From: Verrucomicrobiota bacterium
GTDB lineage: Bacteria; Verrucomicrobiota; Verrucomicrobiia; Limisphaerales; SIBE01
Reading direction: 5' to 3'
Assembly (NCBI GenBank): GCA_016871515.1
Contig: VHDE01000007.1
Location: 1-64,000, forward strand
Length of the DNA: 64,000 nucleotides
Shown: piece by piece, positions 30,604-40,430 of the stretch
How the letters are laid out: every line of letters begins with the position of its first letter
How positions within the stretch are numbered: position 1 is the stretch's first letter
Notes under the pieces: generated by a model
Seen by the model: only the letters and a program-made list of their open reading frames with translations
Told to the model about the DNA's origin: nothing
The model's database searches: none
Program-made: the position numbers and the translations under genes

Positions 30604-30685
30604 TGGCAGGGCGGCGTGGCTGCGCCGCTGGCATCGCGCGTTTGATAAGGCGTCGCAGCAACGTCGCAGCAACGCCGCCCTGCCA
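30604..30685. repeat. palindromic repeat, family F-like copy 2
   Basis: GGCAGGGCGGCGTGGCTGCGCCGC ... ACGCCGCCCTGCC with CCATGAACC / ATCATGGGG flanks resembling 23414..23526. Confidence 0.7.
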
Positions 30686-30943
30686 TGAGATCATGGGGAA
30701 GCTTTACCTCGCGAAGTAATCCGGCCTCCGGATGGCCATCGGCGGGGTGCGATCGGCGACACGATCGCTTCGAGCCATCTCGAAAGCGAAACGAATTGGC
30801 GCCGGGCCGAGATCGTTGGAACGGCCATTGGAAGAACGCCTCGAATTGTTCAAGGGCGATTTCGGAAGCGGCTATCGTGTTCGACGCCGAGTTCGCAGGC
30901 AACGTCAAGGGCGGCAAGTTTCAGCCAGCAATTCTCGTTATCA

Positions 30944-31018
30944 GAGCGCGGACCGCTGAGTCCCCGCTGTTTTCGCTTTTTGCGTTTGTTTGACTCGCGG
31001 ACTCGGCGGTCCGCGCTC
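30944..31018. repeat. palindromic repeat, family D copy 3
   Basis: GAGCGCGGACCGCTGAGTCC ... GGACTCGGCGGTCCGCGCTC. Confidence 0.88.
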
Positions 31019-31104
31019 CCGTCATGAGAGTTGCATCCTTTCTTCCGGCTTGCATGGTCGCGCGGAATTCGATTTTCTATGGCGCACGCACAAAATCTCA
31101 AATT

Positions 31105-32247
31105 ATGAAACCACTTCGCATTGGATTGATTGGCTACGGTTTTATGGGCCGGGCGCACTCGAATGGCTTCCGCAAGGTCAACAATTTTTTCGACCTCGAA
31201 TATCAACCGGTTCTCAAGGCCATCTGCGCCCGCAGTGAAGACAAGGCCAAATCCTTCGCCGCGAAATGGGGTTATGAATCCATTGAGACCGACTGGCGAA
31301 AGTTGGTCGAGCGCGAAGACATCGACTTGATCGACATTTGCACGCCGAACAATACCCATGCCGAAATCGCGCTCGCCGCGGCCAAGGCTGGCAAGATGAT
31401 CCTCTGCGAAAAGCCGCTCTCGATGAACGGTCCCGAAGGCGAAAAGATGGTCAAGGCCATCGAAAAATCCGGTGTGCCGAACATGGTTTGGTACAATTAC
31501 CGGCGCGTCCCCGCGGTCACTTTGGCCAAACAATTGATCGATGAAGGCAAACTTGGCCGCATCTTCCATTATCGCGCAAAGTTTCTTCAAGATTGGACGA
31601 TCAGTCCGGAATTGCCGCAAGGCGGCACTGCCCTCTGGCGGCTCGATGTTAAAGCAGCCGGCAGTGGCGTGACCGGTGATTTGCTCGCGCATTGCATCGA
31701 TACAGCCATCTGGTTGAACGGGAGTTTTGACAAAGTCAACGCCATGACCGAAACCTTCATCAAGGAACGCAAGCACAACATCACTGGCAAAGTGGAGAAG
31801 GTCGGCATTGATGATGCCTGCGCGTTTCTGGCCCGTTTCAGCAATGGTTCGCTGGCGACATTTGAATCGACCCGTTACGCACGGGGGCACAAGGCGCTTT
31901 ACACCTTCGAGATCAATGGCGAGCACGCCTCGATCTTCTGGGATTTGCACGACCTTCATCGGCTGCAATATTTCGATCACCGCGACCAGGGTATTGTGCG
32001 CGGCTGGCGGTCGATCCATGTGACGGATGGTGACCACCCTTATATGGGAAACTGGTGGGTGCCGGGTTTGCAAATCGGCTACGAACACACGTTCGTTCAT
32101 CAAGTCGCGGATTTCTTGCGCGGCCTGGGCAACGAGAAACCGGCCAGCCCAACGTTCCGTGACGCTCTCGAGACCCAGTACGTTTGCGACGCGGTTTTGA
32201 AATCCGCCAAGAGCGGGCGTTGGGAAAAGGTGAAGAAACTAAAATGA
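31105..32247 (+). CDS. Gfo/Idh/MocA family oxidoreductase
   Basis: [54 protein letters not shown]. Confidence 0.92.
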   Translation: MKPLRIGLIGYGFMGRAHSNGFRKVNNFFDLEYQPVLKAICARSEDKAKSFAAKWGYESIETDWRKLVEREDIDLIDICTPNNTHAEIALAAAKAGKMILCEKPLSMNGPEGEKMVKAIEKSGVPNMVWYNYRRVPAVTLAKQLIDEGKLGRIFHYRAKFLQDWTISPELPQGGTALWRLDVKAAGSGVTGDLLAHCIDTAIWLNGSFDKVNAMTETFIKERKHNITGKVEKVGIDDACAFLARFSNGSLATFESTRYARGHKALYTFEINGEHASIFWDLHDLHRLQYFDHRDQGIVRGWRSIHVTDGDHPYMGNWWVPGLQIGYEHTFVHQVADFLRGLGNEKPASPTFRDALETQYVCDAVLKSAKSGRWEKVKKLK

Positions 32248-32294
32248 ATTTTTTTGACGCGTGGTGCGTCTTGAAAAAGATTAATACGATACCT

Positions 32295-32705
32295 ATGTCA
32301 AAACGCATTGTGATCGCCGGCATCAGTTCTTTGATGATTTCGCTCAACGCTTTTGCCGCCGACCCCGATATCAGCAAGTTGCCGCCGGCTGCCAAACAGA
32401 CCGGAATGACCTACGATAAGGACATCAAACCCCTTTTCGAAAAGTCCTGCCTCAAATGTCATGGCCCAGAAAAGCCCAAGAGCAAATATCGCGTCGATAG
32501 CCGCGAAGCCGCAATTAAAGGCGGGAGCAGCGACGAGGCGGCCGTCATTCCAGGAAAGAGCGAGAAAAGCCCGCTCGTCCTCTACGTGGCAGACCTTGTC
32601 GAAGAAATGGAAATGCCTCCCAAAGACAAGCGCGACCAATATCCTCCATTGAAGCCCGAACAGATTGGGCTCATTCGCGCTTGGATCGATCAAGGCGCAA
32701 AATAA
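32295..32705 (+). CDS. secreted c-type cytochrome, planctomycete/verrucomicrobial PSC type
   Basis: signal peptide; MTYDKDIKPLFEKSCLKCHGPEKPKSKYRVDSREAAIKGG; MPPKDKRDQYPPLKPEQIGLIRAWIDQGA. Confidence 0.9.
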   Translation: MSKRIVIAGISSLMISLNAFAADPDISKLPPAAKQTGMTYDKDIKPLFEKSCLKCHGPEKPKSKYRVDSREAAIKGGSSDEAAVIPGKSEKSPLVLYVADLVEEMEMPPKDKRDQYPPLKPEQIGLIRAWIDQGAK

Positions 32706-32837
32706 CAAGCCGCCCTTTTGTGGGTGCCACCGGCCGGGACAAACGCAAGTCCGCGTCTGCCTTCGTCATTCCATCGAGTTGATTTTCCGGTTGGTTAACT
32801 TCCAGACCGAGACGCCAGGAATAGGGGACAGCAAATT

Positions 32838-32876
32838 CACGAACTCGGGAACGATAATCATGTTCCTGAGTTTGTG
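32838..32876 (+). terminator. possible RNA hairpin with two G-U wobbles, downstream of cytochrome gene
   Basis: CACGAACTCGGGAAC gataatcat GTTCCTGAGTTTGTG, 15-bp stem only if G-U pairs allowed on + transcript; no clear U-run. Confidence 0.35.
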
Positions 32877-32989
32877 AGTGCTGCTGTGTGTTTTGTTTTA
32901 AGTCTGCTTTCTGGGCCGAGCCTCTGTCTTAGCCTGTCCGCTTTTCGGACACGGCTCTTTCCCTCTGTGACGGTGGGAAAGATCGTCTT

Positions 32990-33235
32990 CTAGTTGGCGC
33001 CGCTATTCTTAATCAGCGTTGCGCCATGGGTCTTGAGATAGTTTTCGACCGTCTGAATTCGCTCCAGCTTAACCGGAACACCCTTTTGCTTTAGATGGGC
33101 CAGCCGCCGGTAATGGGTCAAGCTTTTCCCCATGGCAACTATCTCGATATGAGAGTCTTCCAGTTTCCAGACCTGCCCTTTTTCGAGCTGGATCGCAGCG
33201 AGTCGATTCTTTAATTTCATATTCAAACAGACCAA
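32990..33235 (-). CDS. conserved-looking small protein of unknown function (81 aa)
   Basis: MKLKNRLAAIQLEKGQVWKLEDSHIEIVAMGKSLTHYRRLAHLKQKGVPVKLERIQTVENYLKTHGATL; coherent basic/amphipathic composition. Confidence 0.6.
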   Translation of the reverse strand: MVCLNMKLKNRLAAIQLEKGQVWKLEDSHIEIVAMGKSLTHYRRLAHLKQKGVPVKLERIQTVENYLKTHGATLIKNSGAN

Positions 33236-33260
33236 AAGGTCGTCAAAAGGTTCAAAGAAG

Positions 33261-33644
33261 TCAATTCCCGCGCTTCAATGGCCACTGGGAAGCCACTAAA
33301 CCCTTGTACCCGCCGATGAGCGAATAAACGTTGCGATAGCCCATTCTTTGAGCGGCGTCTGCAGTCAGAACGGACCGATAACCCCCACCGCAATACATAA
33401 TAATCTCTGTGTTTGGATCGGGAAAACGAGCTTCCAAATCACGCTCCAAGATTCCCTTGCCCAGATGGATAGCTTCCGTGGCATGTCCGCTTTGCCATTC
33501 ATGATCTTCGCGCACATCCAACAGAATAGCCTTGGGGTTCGCCGCCAGCCGTGCCCGCGCCTGCTCGATAGAAATCTCGTTCACATGAGGGCGCGCTTCA
33601 TTGACCAGTTTCAGAAAGCCAGGCGAATGATCCATAGCCAACAA
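33261..33644 (-). CDS. rhodanese-like domain protein
   Basis: AILLDVREDHEWQSGHATEAIHLGKGILERDLEARFPDPNTEIIMYCGGGYRSVLTADAAQRMGYRNVYSLIGGYKGL. Confidence 0.9.
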   Translation of the reverse strand: MLAMDHSPGFLKLVNEARPHVNEISIEQARARLAANPKAILLDVREDHEWQSGHATEAIHLGKGILERDLEARFPDPNTEIIMYCGGGYRSVLTADAAQRMGYRNVYSLIGGYKGLVASQWPLKRGN

Positions 33645-33722
33645 CTTAGTGCGGTTCGACGGACGGTCAACGAAATTTCCCGTTGCCAGAGCAAACCTAT
33701 CGGTTGCAGCATAACCGCAGAA

Positions 33723-34114
33723 TGGATGTAAAAAATCTGAGCGATGTGCCGGCTTTCATTACGAAAGACGGCTCCGAAATTCGGGAACTGCTGGCTCACC
33801 GCAACTCGATTATCCGTCATCAAAGCCTCGCCGAAGCCCGAATTCCTCCCGGCCGCAGCACTCAAGAACATTATCATCCAAAGGCCGAAGAGATATATTA
33901 CATTGTGGCCGGAACCGGTCGCATGCGGATTGAGGACGAATGCCAAGATGTGAAACCTGGCGATGCCATCGCGATTCCGCCGAGGAAAAGGCATAAGATT
34001 TGGAATACGGGCCGCGACACATTGAAGTTCCTCTGTTGTTGCGCGCCAGCCTACGAGCACGAGGACACGATTATTACCGAGAATGAAACCGAAGAATGTT
34101 CGACTGTTCATTAA
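33723..34114 (+). CDS. cupin domain protein
   Basis: PPGRSTQEHYHPKAEEIYYIVAGTGRMRIEDECQDVKPGDAIAIPPRKRHKIWN. Confidence 0.88.
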
Positions 34115-34340
34115 GCCCTACTGCGGCTGGTGCCACGAAGCGATCGATTGGCTTGACGATCGAGGCATTCAATACGAGACCTTGGATGTCATTTCCGATC
34201 CCGTCGCGCGGCGCGAGATGCTGGAACTTTCGGGCCAAACTTTGGCGCCGGTGATCGATGTCGATGGCGAGATTCTGGCCGACTTTGACACCGATCAGTT
34301 GGAAGTCTTTTGGAACAAGCTCAGCCAGGCGCCGGGTTGA
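34083..34340 (+). CDS. glutaredoxin family protein
   Basis: VRLFIKPYCGWCHEAIDWLDDRGIQYETLDV; TLAPVIDVDGEILADFDTDQL. Confidence 0.88.
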   Translation: MKPKNVRLFIKPYCGWCHEAIDWLDDRGIQYETLDVISDPVARREMLELSGQTLAPVIDVDGEILADFDTDQLEVFWNKLSQAPG

Positions 34341-34352
34341 TTTATGACATAT

Positions 34353-34448
34353 CTCGAAACAGATTTTCGGAAAGGTGGAGCAAACCTGCGGGTTTGCTGG
34401 AAACGCGGCAGCGTTTCCCTACCTTTCCAGAAATCTATTTCGAGAAAC
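34353..34448. repeat. palindromic repeat, family C copy 2
   Basis: CTCGAAACAGATTTTCGGAAAGGTGGAGCAAACC ... GGAAACGCGGCAGCGTTTCCCTACCTTTCCAGAAATCTATTTCGAG. Confidence 0.85.
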
Positions 34449-34453
34449 AATCT

Positions 34454-35353
34454 ATGACCAAGATTGAAGAAAACGCCGCTGGCCGTCCGCGCTTGCCAGA
34501 TTGGTTGCGACTCAAGCTGCCGAGCAGCGATACGTTCTTTCAAACGCGAAGCCTTCTCATCGACTTAAGGCTGCACACCGTTTGTGAAAGTGCTAAGTGT
34601 CCCAATCACTGGGAATGCTGGAGCAAAGGGACGGCGACTTTCATGATTGCTGGAGACCGCTGTACGCGGGCTTGTGGGTTTTGCGCGGTTACGACGGCCA
34701 AGCCTTTCGCGTTGGAGATGGACGAACCAAGCCGTGTTGCCGAAGCGACCCGGCGCATGAAGCTGAAACATGTCGTGATTACGGCCGTAGCGCGGGACGA
34801 TCTAGCAGACGGCGGGGCGGACCACTTTCGCCGGACCATCGAGGCCGTCCGCGAGGCCAATCCTGGAATTGTTATCGAGGTTTTGGTCCCCGATTTTCTC
34901 GAGAAAGAAAATGCCATCGATTGTGTGTTGTCGGCCAATCCGGAGATTTTCAACCACAACCTCGAGACGGTCCGCCGGCTGACACCGACGGTCCGTTCGC
35001 GTGCGACTTATGATCGCTCGCTCAATGTGCTGGCCAAGGTTAAAGCGAAGCGCGGTGATAAAACCTACACGAAGTCCGGTCTAATGCTCGGCCTTGGCGA
35101 GACGGAGGAAGAATTATTCGAGAGCATGCAAGATTTGCGAGCGGTAGGTTGCGATATCTTGACGCTCGGCCAATACCTTCAACCAACTCTGAAACACTTG
35201 CCGGTGGTCGAATTCATTCATCCCGCAGCCTTTGCCAACTACAAAGAGGTCGCGGAGAAGATGGGATTTTCGCATGTCGCCAGCGGACCAATGGTGCGCA
35301 GTTCCTATCACGCGGAAGAATTTCAGCTGCGGCGAAGTAACGCAGCTGCCTGA
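34454..35353 (+). CDS. lipA: lipoyl synthase
   Basis: VCESAKCPNHWECWSKGTATFMIAGDRCTRACGFCAV; TYTKSGLMLGLGETEEEL; VASGPMVRSSYHAEEF. Confidence 0.96.
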   Translation: MTKIEENAAGRPRLPDWLRLKLPSSDTFFQTRSLLIDLRLHTVCESAKCPNHWECWSKGTATFMIAGDRCTRACGFCAVTTAKPFALEMDEPSRVAEATRRMKLKHVVITAVARDDLADGGADHFRRTIEAVREANPGIVIEVLVPDFLEKENAIDCVLSANPEIFNHNLETVRRLTPTVRSRATYDRSLNVLAKVKAKRGDKTYTKSGLMLGLGETEEELFESMQDLRAVGCDILTLGQYLQPTLKHLPVVEFIHPAAFANYKEVAEKMGFSHVASGPMVRSSYHAEEFQLRRSNAAA

Positions 35354-35561
35354 ACCGCGTTTCATTTCATTCCGTCTTTCGCTTCAATCCTTCACTGACT
35401 TAACGGAAACCGCAACAACGCTGCTGCTTGCCGCATACGCGCATCAGTCGTGCATAATGGCCAATCCGCTGAGGTTGGGCGAACATGAATCCTAGACCTG
35501 CAGCCGATACCCGACTCCATGGACGGTCTTGATCCACTCTGGAGTTTGGACATTTGCTCAG

Positions 35562-35603
35562 GCAATCCCAACGGGATTGCAATCATTTCAGCCCGTTGGG
35601 ATG
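35562..35603. repeat. short inverted repeat
   Basis: CAATCCCAACGGGATTG and downstream CCCGTTGGGATG. Confidence 0.6.
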
Positions 35604-35687
35604 ACAGTGCCGCCTGCCCAACCCTAGCTGCTTTTCTCGTGAAGCGACTCGACATTTGCTGGCGAGGGGTTTGAGATTCGTCGGGCT

Positions 35688-36491
35688 ATGAATGATTTCA
35701 TCGCACATAACCGGCAGGCGTGGGATGAGCGCGTTCGCCGCCGCGATCGGTACATTGACACGGCGACGGAAGCCGACTTCAGGAATCCTCTGGGCGTTGT
35801 CGATCCATGCGGCTGGTTGGGCGGAGAGGTAGCAGGCAAGCGTTTGCTTTGTCTCGCTGCAGGAGGAGGACGGCACAGCGTGTTGTTTGCGACCGCCGGC
35901 GCCAAAGTCACGGTGGTTGATCTTAGTCCGAAGATGTTGGAACTGGATCGAAGAGTGGCTGCTGAACGGAAGCTGAGCATTCAAGTAGTCGAGACTTCAA
36001 TGGATAACTTGTCAGCATTCGCGGAAGCGAGCTTTGACATTGTGATCCAGCCCGTCAGCACGTGTTATGTCGGGGACATTGGTGCGGTATATCGTGAGGT
36101 GGCGCGCGTGATTGCTCCCGGCGGCATTTACATCAGTCAACACAAGCAACCCGTCAATCTGCAGGCGGACGTTGTTCCATCGTCGCGAGGATACTTGCTT
36201 AACGAGCCCTATTACCGCACCGGCCTGTTGCCTCCAGCAGTCGAAGGAAGTTGGCACAGGGAATCAGGAACCGTGGAATTCTTGCATCGCTGGGACCAGC
36301 TTCTTGGCGGCCTGTGCCGGAGCGGATTTGTCATTGAAGATGTGGCTGAACCGCGCCATGCGAATCCGCAAGCGGAGCCCGGCAGCTTCGCGCATCGGAG
36401 TTGTTACGTGCCGCCTTACATCAAACTAAAAGCGAGGCGACAGAGTGAGCGCGTCCAGCCCGTCGAAAAGAAGATTTGGAAGCCTGGTTGA
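35688..36491 (+). CDS. class I SAM-dependent methyltransferase
   Basis: LLCLAAGGGRHSVLFATAGAKVTVVDLSPKMLELDRR; FDIVIQPVSTCYVGDIGAVYREVARVIAPGGIYIS. Confidence 0.88.
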   Translation: MNDFIAHNRQAWDERVRRRDRYIDTATEADFRNPLGVVDPCGWLGGEVAGKRLLCLAAGGGRHSVLFATAGAKVTVVDLSPKMLELDRRVAAERKLSIQVVETSMDNLSAFAEASFDIVIQPVSTCYVGDIGAVYREVARVIAPGGIYISQHKQPVNLQADVVPSSRGYLLNEPYYRTGLLPPAVEGSWHRESGTVEFLHRWDQLLGGLCRSGFVIEDVAEPRHANPQAEPGSFAHRSCYVPPYIKLKARRQSERVQPVEKKIWKPG

Positions 36492-36540
36492 GTGGCGGCT
36501 CAATGGAGCCTGCCAGCGGATGCCCGCATGAACATTTGGT

Positions 36541-36563
36541 AGGACAGCGCGTCCCGCCTGTCC
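36541..36563. repeat. short hairpin repeat, family G
   Basis: AGGACAGCGCGTCCCGCCTGTCCT. Confidence 0.75.
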
Positions 36564-36721
36564 TGCTGCGACGCAAGGTTCGTGGGGAGAAGTAAAGGCG
36601 CATGTTTATCGGGTTGGCTCCTCCCCCCAGCCCTCTCCTCGCTCGCGAAGAGAGGGAGAAGGCTCGTTGCATCCCGCCGACTTAATTTCTGTTCTTTCAT
36701 TCACAAGTTAACGTTCCGCCC

Positions 36722-37154
36722 GTGGCGGTGACTTTAAATTCATCCTCGGGCGGAAGCGCGGCCGCGGATTTGATGATGGCCCGTTCTTCGAAGGCTCAGG
36801 TGAAAACCACTACGAAACGGCACGAAGCTCTTCGTCAGCATGTCCAGTCATTGCTGGCCTGCCGGCGATGTCCGCGCATGCTAAAGCCGGTCGTTTCGGG
36901 TGGAGCTGTGCTGAGCAAAGTCATGTTGATCGGTCAAGCGCCGGGTGCGAAGGAGCCGGTGCTGGGCAAGCCGTTTGCCTGGACGGCCGGACGAACGCTG
37001 TTCCGGTGGTTCCACGAAGCGGCTTCCATTACGATTTGATTCCACTGCCCCATCCGTCGGGCGCGTCGACATGGCCTCAGGTCGAGCCTGGCAAAACGTT
37101 GTTAAAGCGCGCGCTCCAATTAATTGCCATGCATCCAGCGATCACGGCGACGGT
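36722..37154 (+). pseudogene. uracil-DNA glycosylase family gene with large internal deletion
   Basis: CRRCPRMLKPVVSGGAVLSKVMLIGQAPGAKEPVLGKPFAWTAGRTLFRWFHEA joined out of frame to HYDLIPLPHPSGASTWPQVEPGKTLLKRALQLIAMHPAI. Confidence 0.75.
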
Positions 37155-37972
37155 GCCGATTCAACCGGTTGAACCGTGCTTGCATAACGACGCAGGTACT
37201 TGAGCGCGACCACCAGGTCCTTCGGGCGTGGAGCGGCTATGGTCACGAGGCGTCCCGTCGCTGGACGATTAATGGAGAGCTGTTCAGCATGAAGCGCGAC
37301 CCGATTGATCAAGGGCCTTTCCACTGCTTTGGGCTTGAGCCGGTATTCGGACTTCAAACTCGAGAGCAAAAGCGGCTTGCCGCCATACAGCGAATCGCCA
37401 ACCACTGGGACCCCGGAATGTTGCAGATGGACGCGGATCTGGTGGGTTCGGCCGGTTGCAGGCCGGCATTGTATCAAGGTAAAACCGGAGAAGCGTTCCA
37501 AGACTTCAAAGTGAGTGAGCGTTTTCTTGCCGCGCTTCGAATCAATACGCATCAAACCGATCTTCACTGGGTGCGGCGCCAACTTCGCTTCCACCGAAAA
37601 GGAAAGTTCCTTGGGCGTTCGATGCACAAGCGCAACATAGACCTTCTCCGGTTTGTCTGTGCCAAATTGGTTCGCGAGCGAGATCAATGTGGGCTTATCT
37701 TTCGCCAAGAGAATCACACCAGTGGTTTCGAAGTCTAGCCGGTGTGCATTCGCCAAGTAGCTTACGCCGCGGTCCCGCGCCCAAGGCGCTCCCCGAGCGA
37801 TGTCGCGGTGGAGGAGCTTCATCAAGTTTGGCCGTTCCGCATCGTAACGGTCCGGCGAAGTGAGAAGGCGGCTCGGCTTGTTCAAGGCGAGCAGATGATC
37901 ATCTTCGAACAGGACTGGAATCTCCCAGAATTCGCGCGTCGAAGGCGACGAGAGTTTGATGATCGCAGTCAT
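37142..37972 (-). CDS. RluA-family pseudouridine synthase
   Basis: VLFEDDHLLALNKPSRLLTSPD; VSYLANAHRLDFETTGVILLAKDK; CRPATGRTHQIRVHLQHSGVPVVGDSLYGG. Confidence 0.93.
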   Translation of the reverse strand: MTAIIKLSSPSTREFWEIPVLFEDDHLLALNKPSRLLTSPDRYDAERPNLMKLLHRDIARGAPWARDRGVSYLANAHRLDFETTGVILLAKDKPTLISLANQFGTDKPEKVYVALVHRTPKELSFSVEAKLAPHPVKIGLMRIDSKRGKKTLTHFEVLERFSGFTLIQCRPATGRTHQIRVHLQHSGVPVVGDSLYGGKPLLLSSLKSEYRLKPKAVERPLINRVALHAEQLSINRPATGRLVTIAAPRPKDLVVALKYLRRYASTVQPVESAPSP

Positions 37973-38019
37973 CGATTGCTCCTAGCGGGTCCCGCCTGTC
38001 CCATGCACCACAAGACCAT

Positions 38020-38041
38020 TAGGACAGTCGGGACGCCTGTC
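38020..38041. repeat. short hairpin repeat, family G
   Basis: GGACAGTCGGGACGCCTGTCC, preceded by GGGTCCCGCCTGTCCC. Confidence 0.75.
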
Positions 38042-38052
38042 CTGCGAAACGC

Positions 38053-39738
38053 CTAATTGGCAGCTTTGTTCTCGGTCTTGTCGGTTGGCAAAATGATTTG
38101 AGCCAATTCGCGCTCTTTGCGGAGCCATTCACTAAACGCCTCGTACTGCCGCGATCTTCGCAAATCAGCCAGGAAATCCGGCAATTCCTCTTTCACGCGG
38201 GCGTCGGAGACGGGCACCTTGGCCTGCAAACGAACAATGAACCCACCATCACTGGCCTGGGTGAAGCTGCTCAATTTCCCGGGCGAGAGGGCAAACGCGG
38301 AATTCTTTAGAGAGGGCAAACTATTGCGATATGGTAATTCGGGCAGGACAGTTGTTTTCTGCGAGAATGGCGGCAGATCAATGGAGGTAAAGTTCGCTTC
38401 GGCGACCGCAGCCGAGAAAGCTTTGCCCTGGGCCAAAGCATTCGTGATCGAGTTGTACAATTCGTTGCCGGCGTTGCTCACTAATTCGCGGACCTTATTT
38501 CTGCGGAAATCTTCCTCGACTTTGGCGCGAATGCTGTCCAACGGTGGCAACGAACTAGGAATTCTTTTGTTCCACCCAATAAGATAAACGCTCTCTTCAC
38601 CCACGATCGGCTGTTCGTAAACAGGCTCCTGAGGACTGAGACTAAAAGCGGCTTGTGAAAAAGTCAGCGGCACTTTTAGGTTCGGCGGCTCCTCATTTTG
38701 GCCAAATGGTTCAGTGATTTGCGAGAGGAGGCCCTCGGCCGCGGCCAAATTCGCCAGATTGTTCGTCTGCGGCGGCAAGGCTATTAACTTGTTCGCAAAG
38801 TCGATGGCTTTCTTGTGCGCTTCGGTTAACCCAAGAGTCTGGCGAATCTCGTCCCGAATCTTTTGTTTCGCTGCGTCGGGTGTCATCGGCTGATTGTTGG
38901 CATCGACGAACGAGTTCGTCCCGCGCTGCTGATAGGTTGCTTCGACGATTTGGTGGATGTTCGTCATTTGACTCAGCTTTTGGTCCGCTTCGGCCAAATG
39001 ATTTGTGGCATCGAATTTGACGTAACTCACTTGAATGCGTTCCGGGTCCCGGTAAGACGCGGCATTATTTGTATAAAACGTCGCCAACGCGGTTGGGTCC
39101 ATCGTGACGGCTGAGAGATAATTTGAGGAGGAAAGAAAGACGGCTTCCGTGTCCACTTGCTCGTGTTCGCGACGATAAATGGCTTCGGCTTCTTGAGGGG
39201 TGACCAGTTTGCCGCTCAGACCGGCGACGTTGATTAGATGTTGGATGCCAACCTCGTGACGAACGAAGCGTTCGAAATCCTTTTGGGAGAGCCTGCCTTC
39301 CGGCAACGTATTCTTGATGAAATTCTCGTAAGCATCTTTGCGAAACGTCTTCCGCTCGCGATCCTGGAACGCCTCGACGATCCAATCCGCGGCAGCCTTT
39401 TCGCTGACCCTCACATCGAGCTCTTTCAGCTTCTCGGTGAGCAAGAGACGATTGCGTGTTTCCTGCTCCATGATCCCAAGCTGGCGGGTTGCTTCGTCAT
39501 TTTCCGGCCAGCGTCCGTAACTGAAGAGATAACGCAGGTGCGCCTCCCGATAGACATCGAGATACTCGTCGCGTGTGATGGGGCGACCGTTGATCGACCC
39601 GACGGGTTCGGTGCCGGAAGTCTTGCGCGCGAATGGATTCTGTTGATTCGGGCTAAAGAAAGCGACGAAACTAATGATCGTGACCGCACTGATAAATATC
39701 CAAAGCCACTTCTGATGACGGCGAATACTCGCAAACAT
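38053..39738 (-). CDS. SurA/PpiD-like peptidylprolyl isomerase-related membrane-anchored protein
   Basis: single N-terminal TM WLWIFISAVTIISFVAFF; VGSINGRPITRDEYLDVYREAHLRYL; SurA_N-like helices and C-terminal PPIase-like region. Confidence 0.75.
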   Translation of the reverse strand: MFASIRRHQKWLWIFISAVTIISFVAFFSPNQQNPFARKTSGTEPVGSINGRPITRDEYLDVYREAHLRYLFSYGRWPENDEATRQLGIMEQETRNRLLLTEKLKELDVRVSEKAAADWIVEAFQDRERKTFRKDAYENFIKNTLPEGRLSQKDFERFVRHEVGIQHLINVAGLSGKLVTPQEAEAIYRREHEQVDTEAVFLSSSNYLSAVTMDPTALATFYTNNAASYRDPERIQVSYVKFDATNHLAEADQKLSQMTNIHQIVEATYQQRGTNSFVDANNQPMTPDAAKQKIRDEIRQTLGLTEAHKKAIDFANKLIALPPQTNNLANLAAAEGLLSQITEPFGQNEEPPNLKVPLTFSQAAFSLSPQEPVYEQPIVGEESVYLIGWNKRIPSSLPPLDSIRAKVEEDFRRNKVRELVSNAGNELYNSITNALAQGKAFSAAVAEANFTSIDLPPFSQKTTVLPELPYRNSLPSLKNSAFALSPGKLSSFTQASDGGFIVRLQAKVPVSDARVKEELPDFLADLRRSRQYEAFSEWLRKERELAQIILPTDKTENKAAN

Positions 39739-39857
39739 ACTGGTTGTCCAAAAATAATTAAGCCCCGCACCCTACTCGCTCTCACTGAGCATGGTCAAAC
39801 GGAAAAACAAATCCAACTTTACAACGCGCCAGGGCTTATGTAACGCTGCACCTGCGT

Positions 39858-40247
39858 ATGATCATCCTCAAATGGACCGCCTGTTTGCTCGCGATGTTGG
39901 TCTTATCCGGCTGTTCCACGACCATAACAACAAACCTCACGCCATCCAAACATGTTCGGAATGCCAACGGCCTTTACCTCTTTGAAGTCGCGTTAGACAG
40001 CAACCAACAGACTTTGCGCAAAGAGACGATCAAACCGTACGTCGTGATCGGTTTCGACAAGTACCCGATGGTTCCTGCGCCCGTTTTGAAGAATCGCTGG
40101 GAGACGCTGGTCGGGCCGATACCGGCCGATCGGACTCACGTGAATTACCGTTACAAGTTCGATTACGAGTACAACCGGTTTCCTCAACGCGGATCCAGCA
40201 GCAAGCTCTCGCCGCCTTACCAATTGGAAATCATCGATAAGCAATAA
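39858..40247 (+). CDS. putative lipoprotein of unknown function
   Basis: lipobox VLSGCSTT after hydrophobic segment; 129 aa. Confidence 0.6.
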   Translation: MIILKWTACLLAMLVLSGCSTTITTNLTPSKHVRNANGLYLFEVALDSNQQTLRKETIKPYVVIGFDKYPMVPAPVLKNRWETLVGPIPADRTHVNYRYKFDYEYNRFPQRGSSSKLSPPYQLEIIDKQ

Positions 40248-40402
40248 CGCAGAGGCGCAGAGAGGCAAAGGCGCCAAGCTTTGAACCAAAGCGGTTGAGA
40301 AAGACTCGTTTGTTGCCGCTCACCGATTGGGTGAGTTTCGATTCCTGTTCGGTTCAATTCTTTGAGTCTTTGTGTCCCTTTGTGTCCTTGCGCCTTTGCG
40401 TT
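40246..40402. repeat. imperfect inverted repeat of the AACGCAGAGGCGC type
   Basis: AACGCAGAGGCGCAG ... TTGCGCCTTTGCGTT. Confidence 0.55.
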
Positions 40403-40430
40403 AAGTTAAGTCTAAATCTAAATGCCGGAT

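Noticed and set aside
30850-32103. 417-aa reverse-strand ORF opposite the Gfo/Idh/MocA gene
   Set aside because: Shadow ORF in high-GC coding DNA; the + strand carries clear NAD-binding and family motifs.
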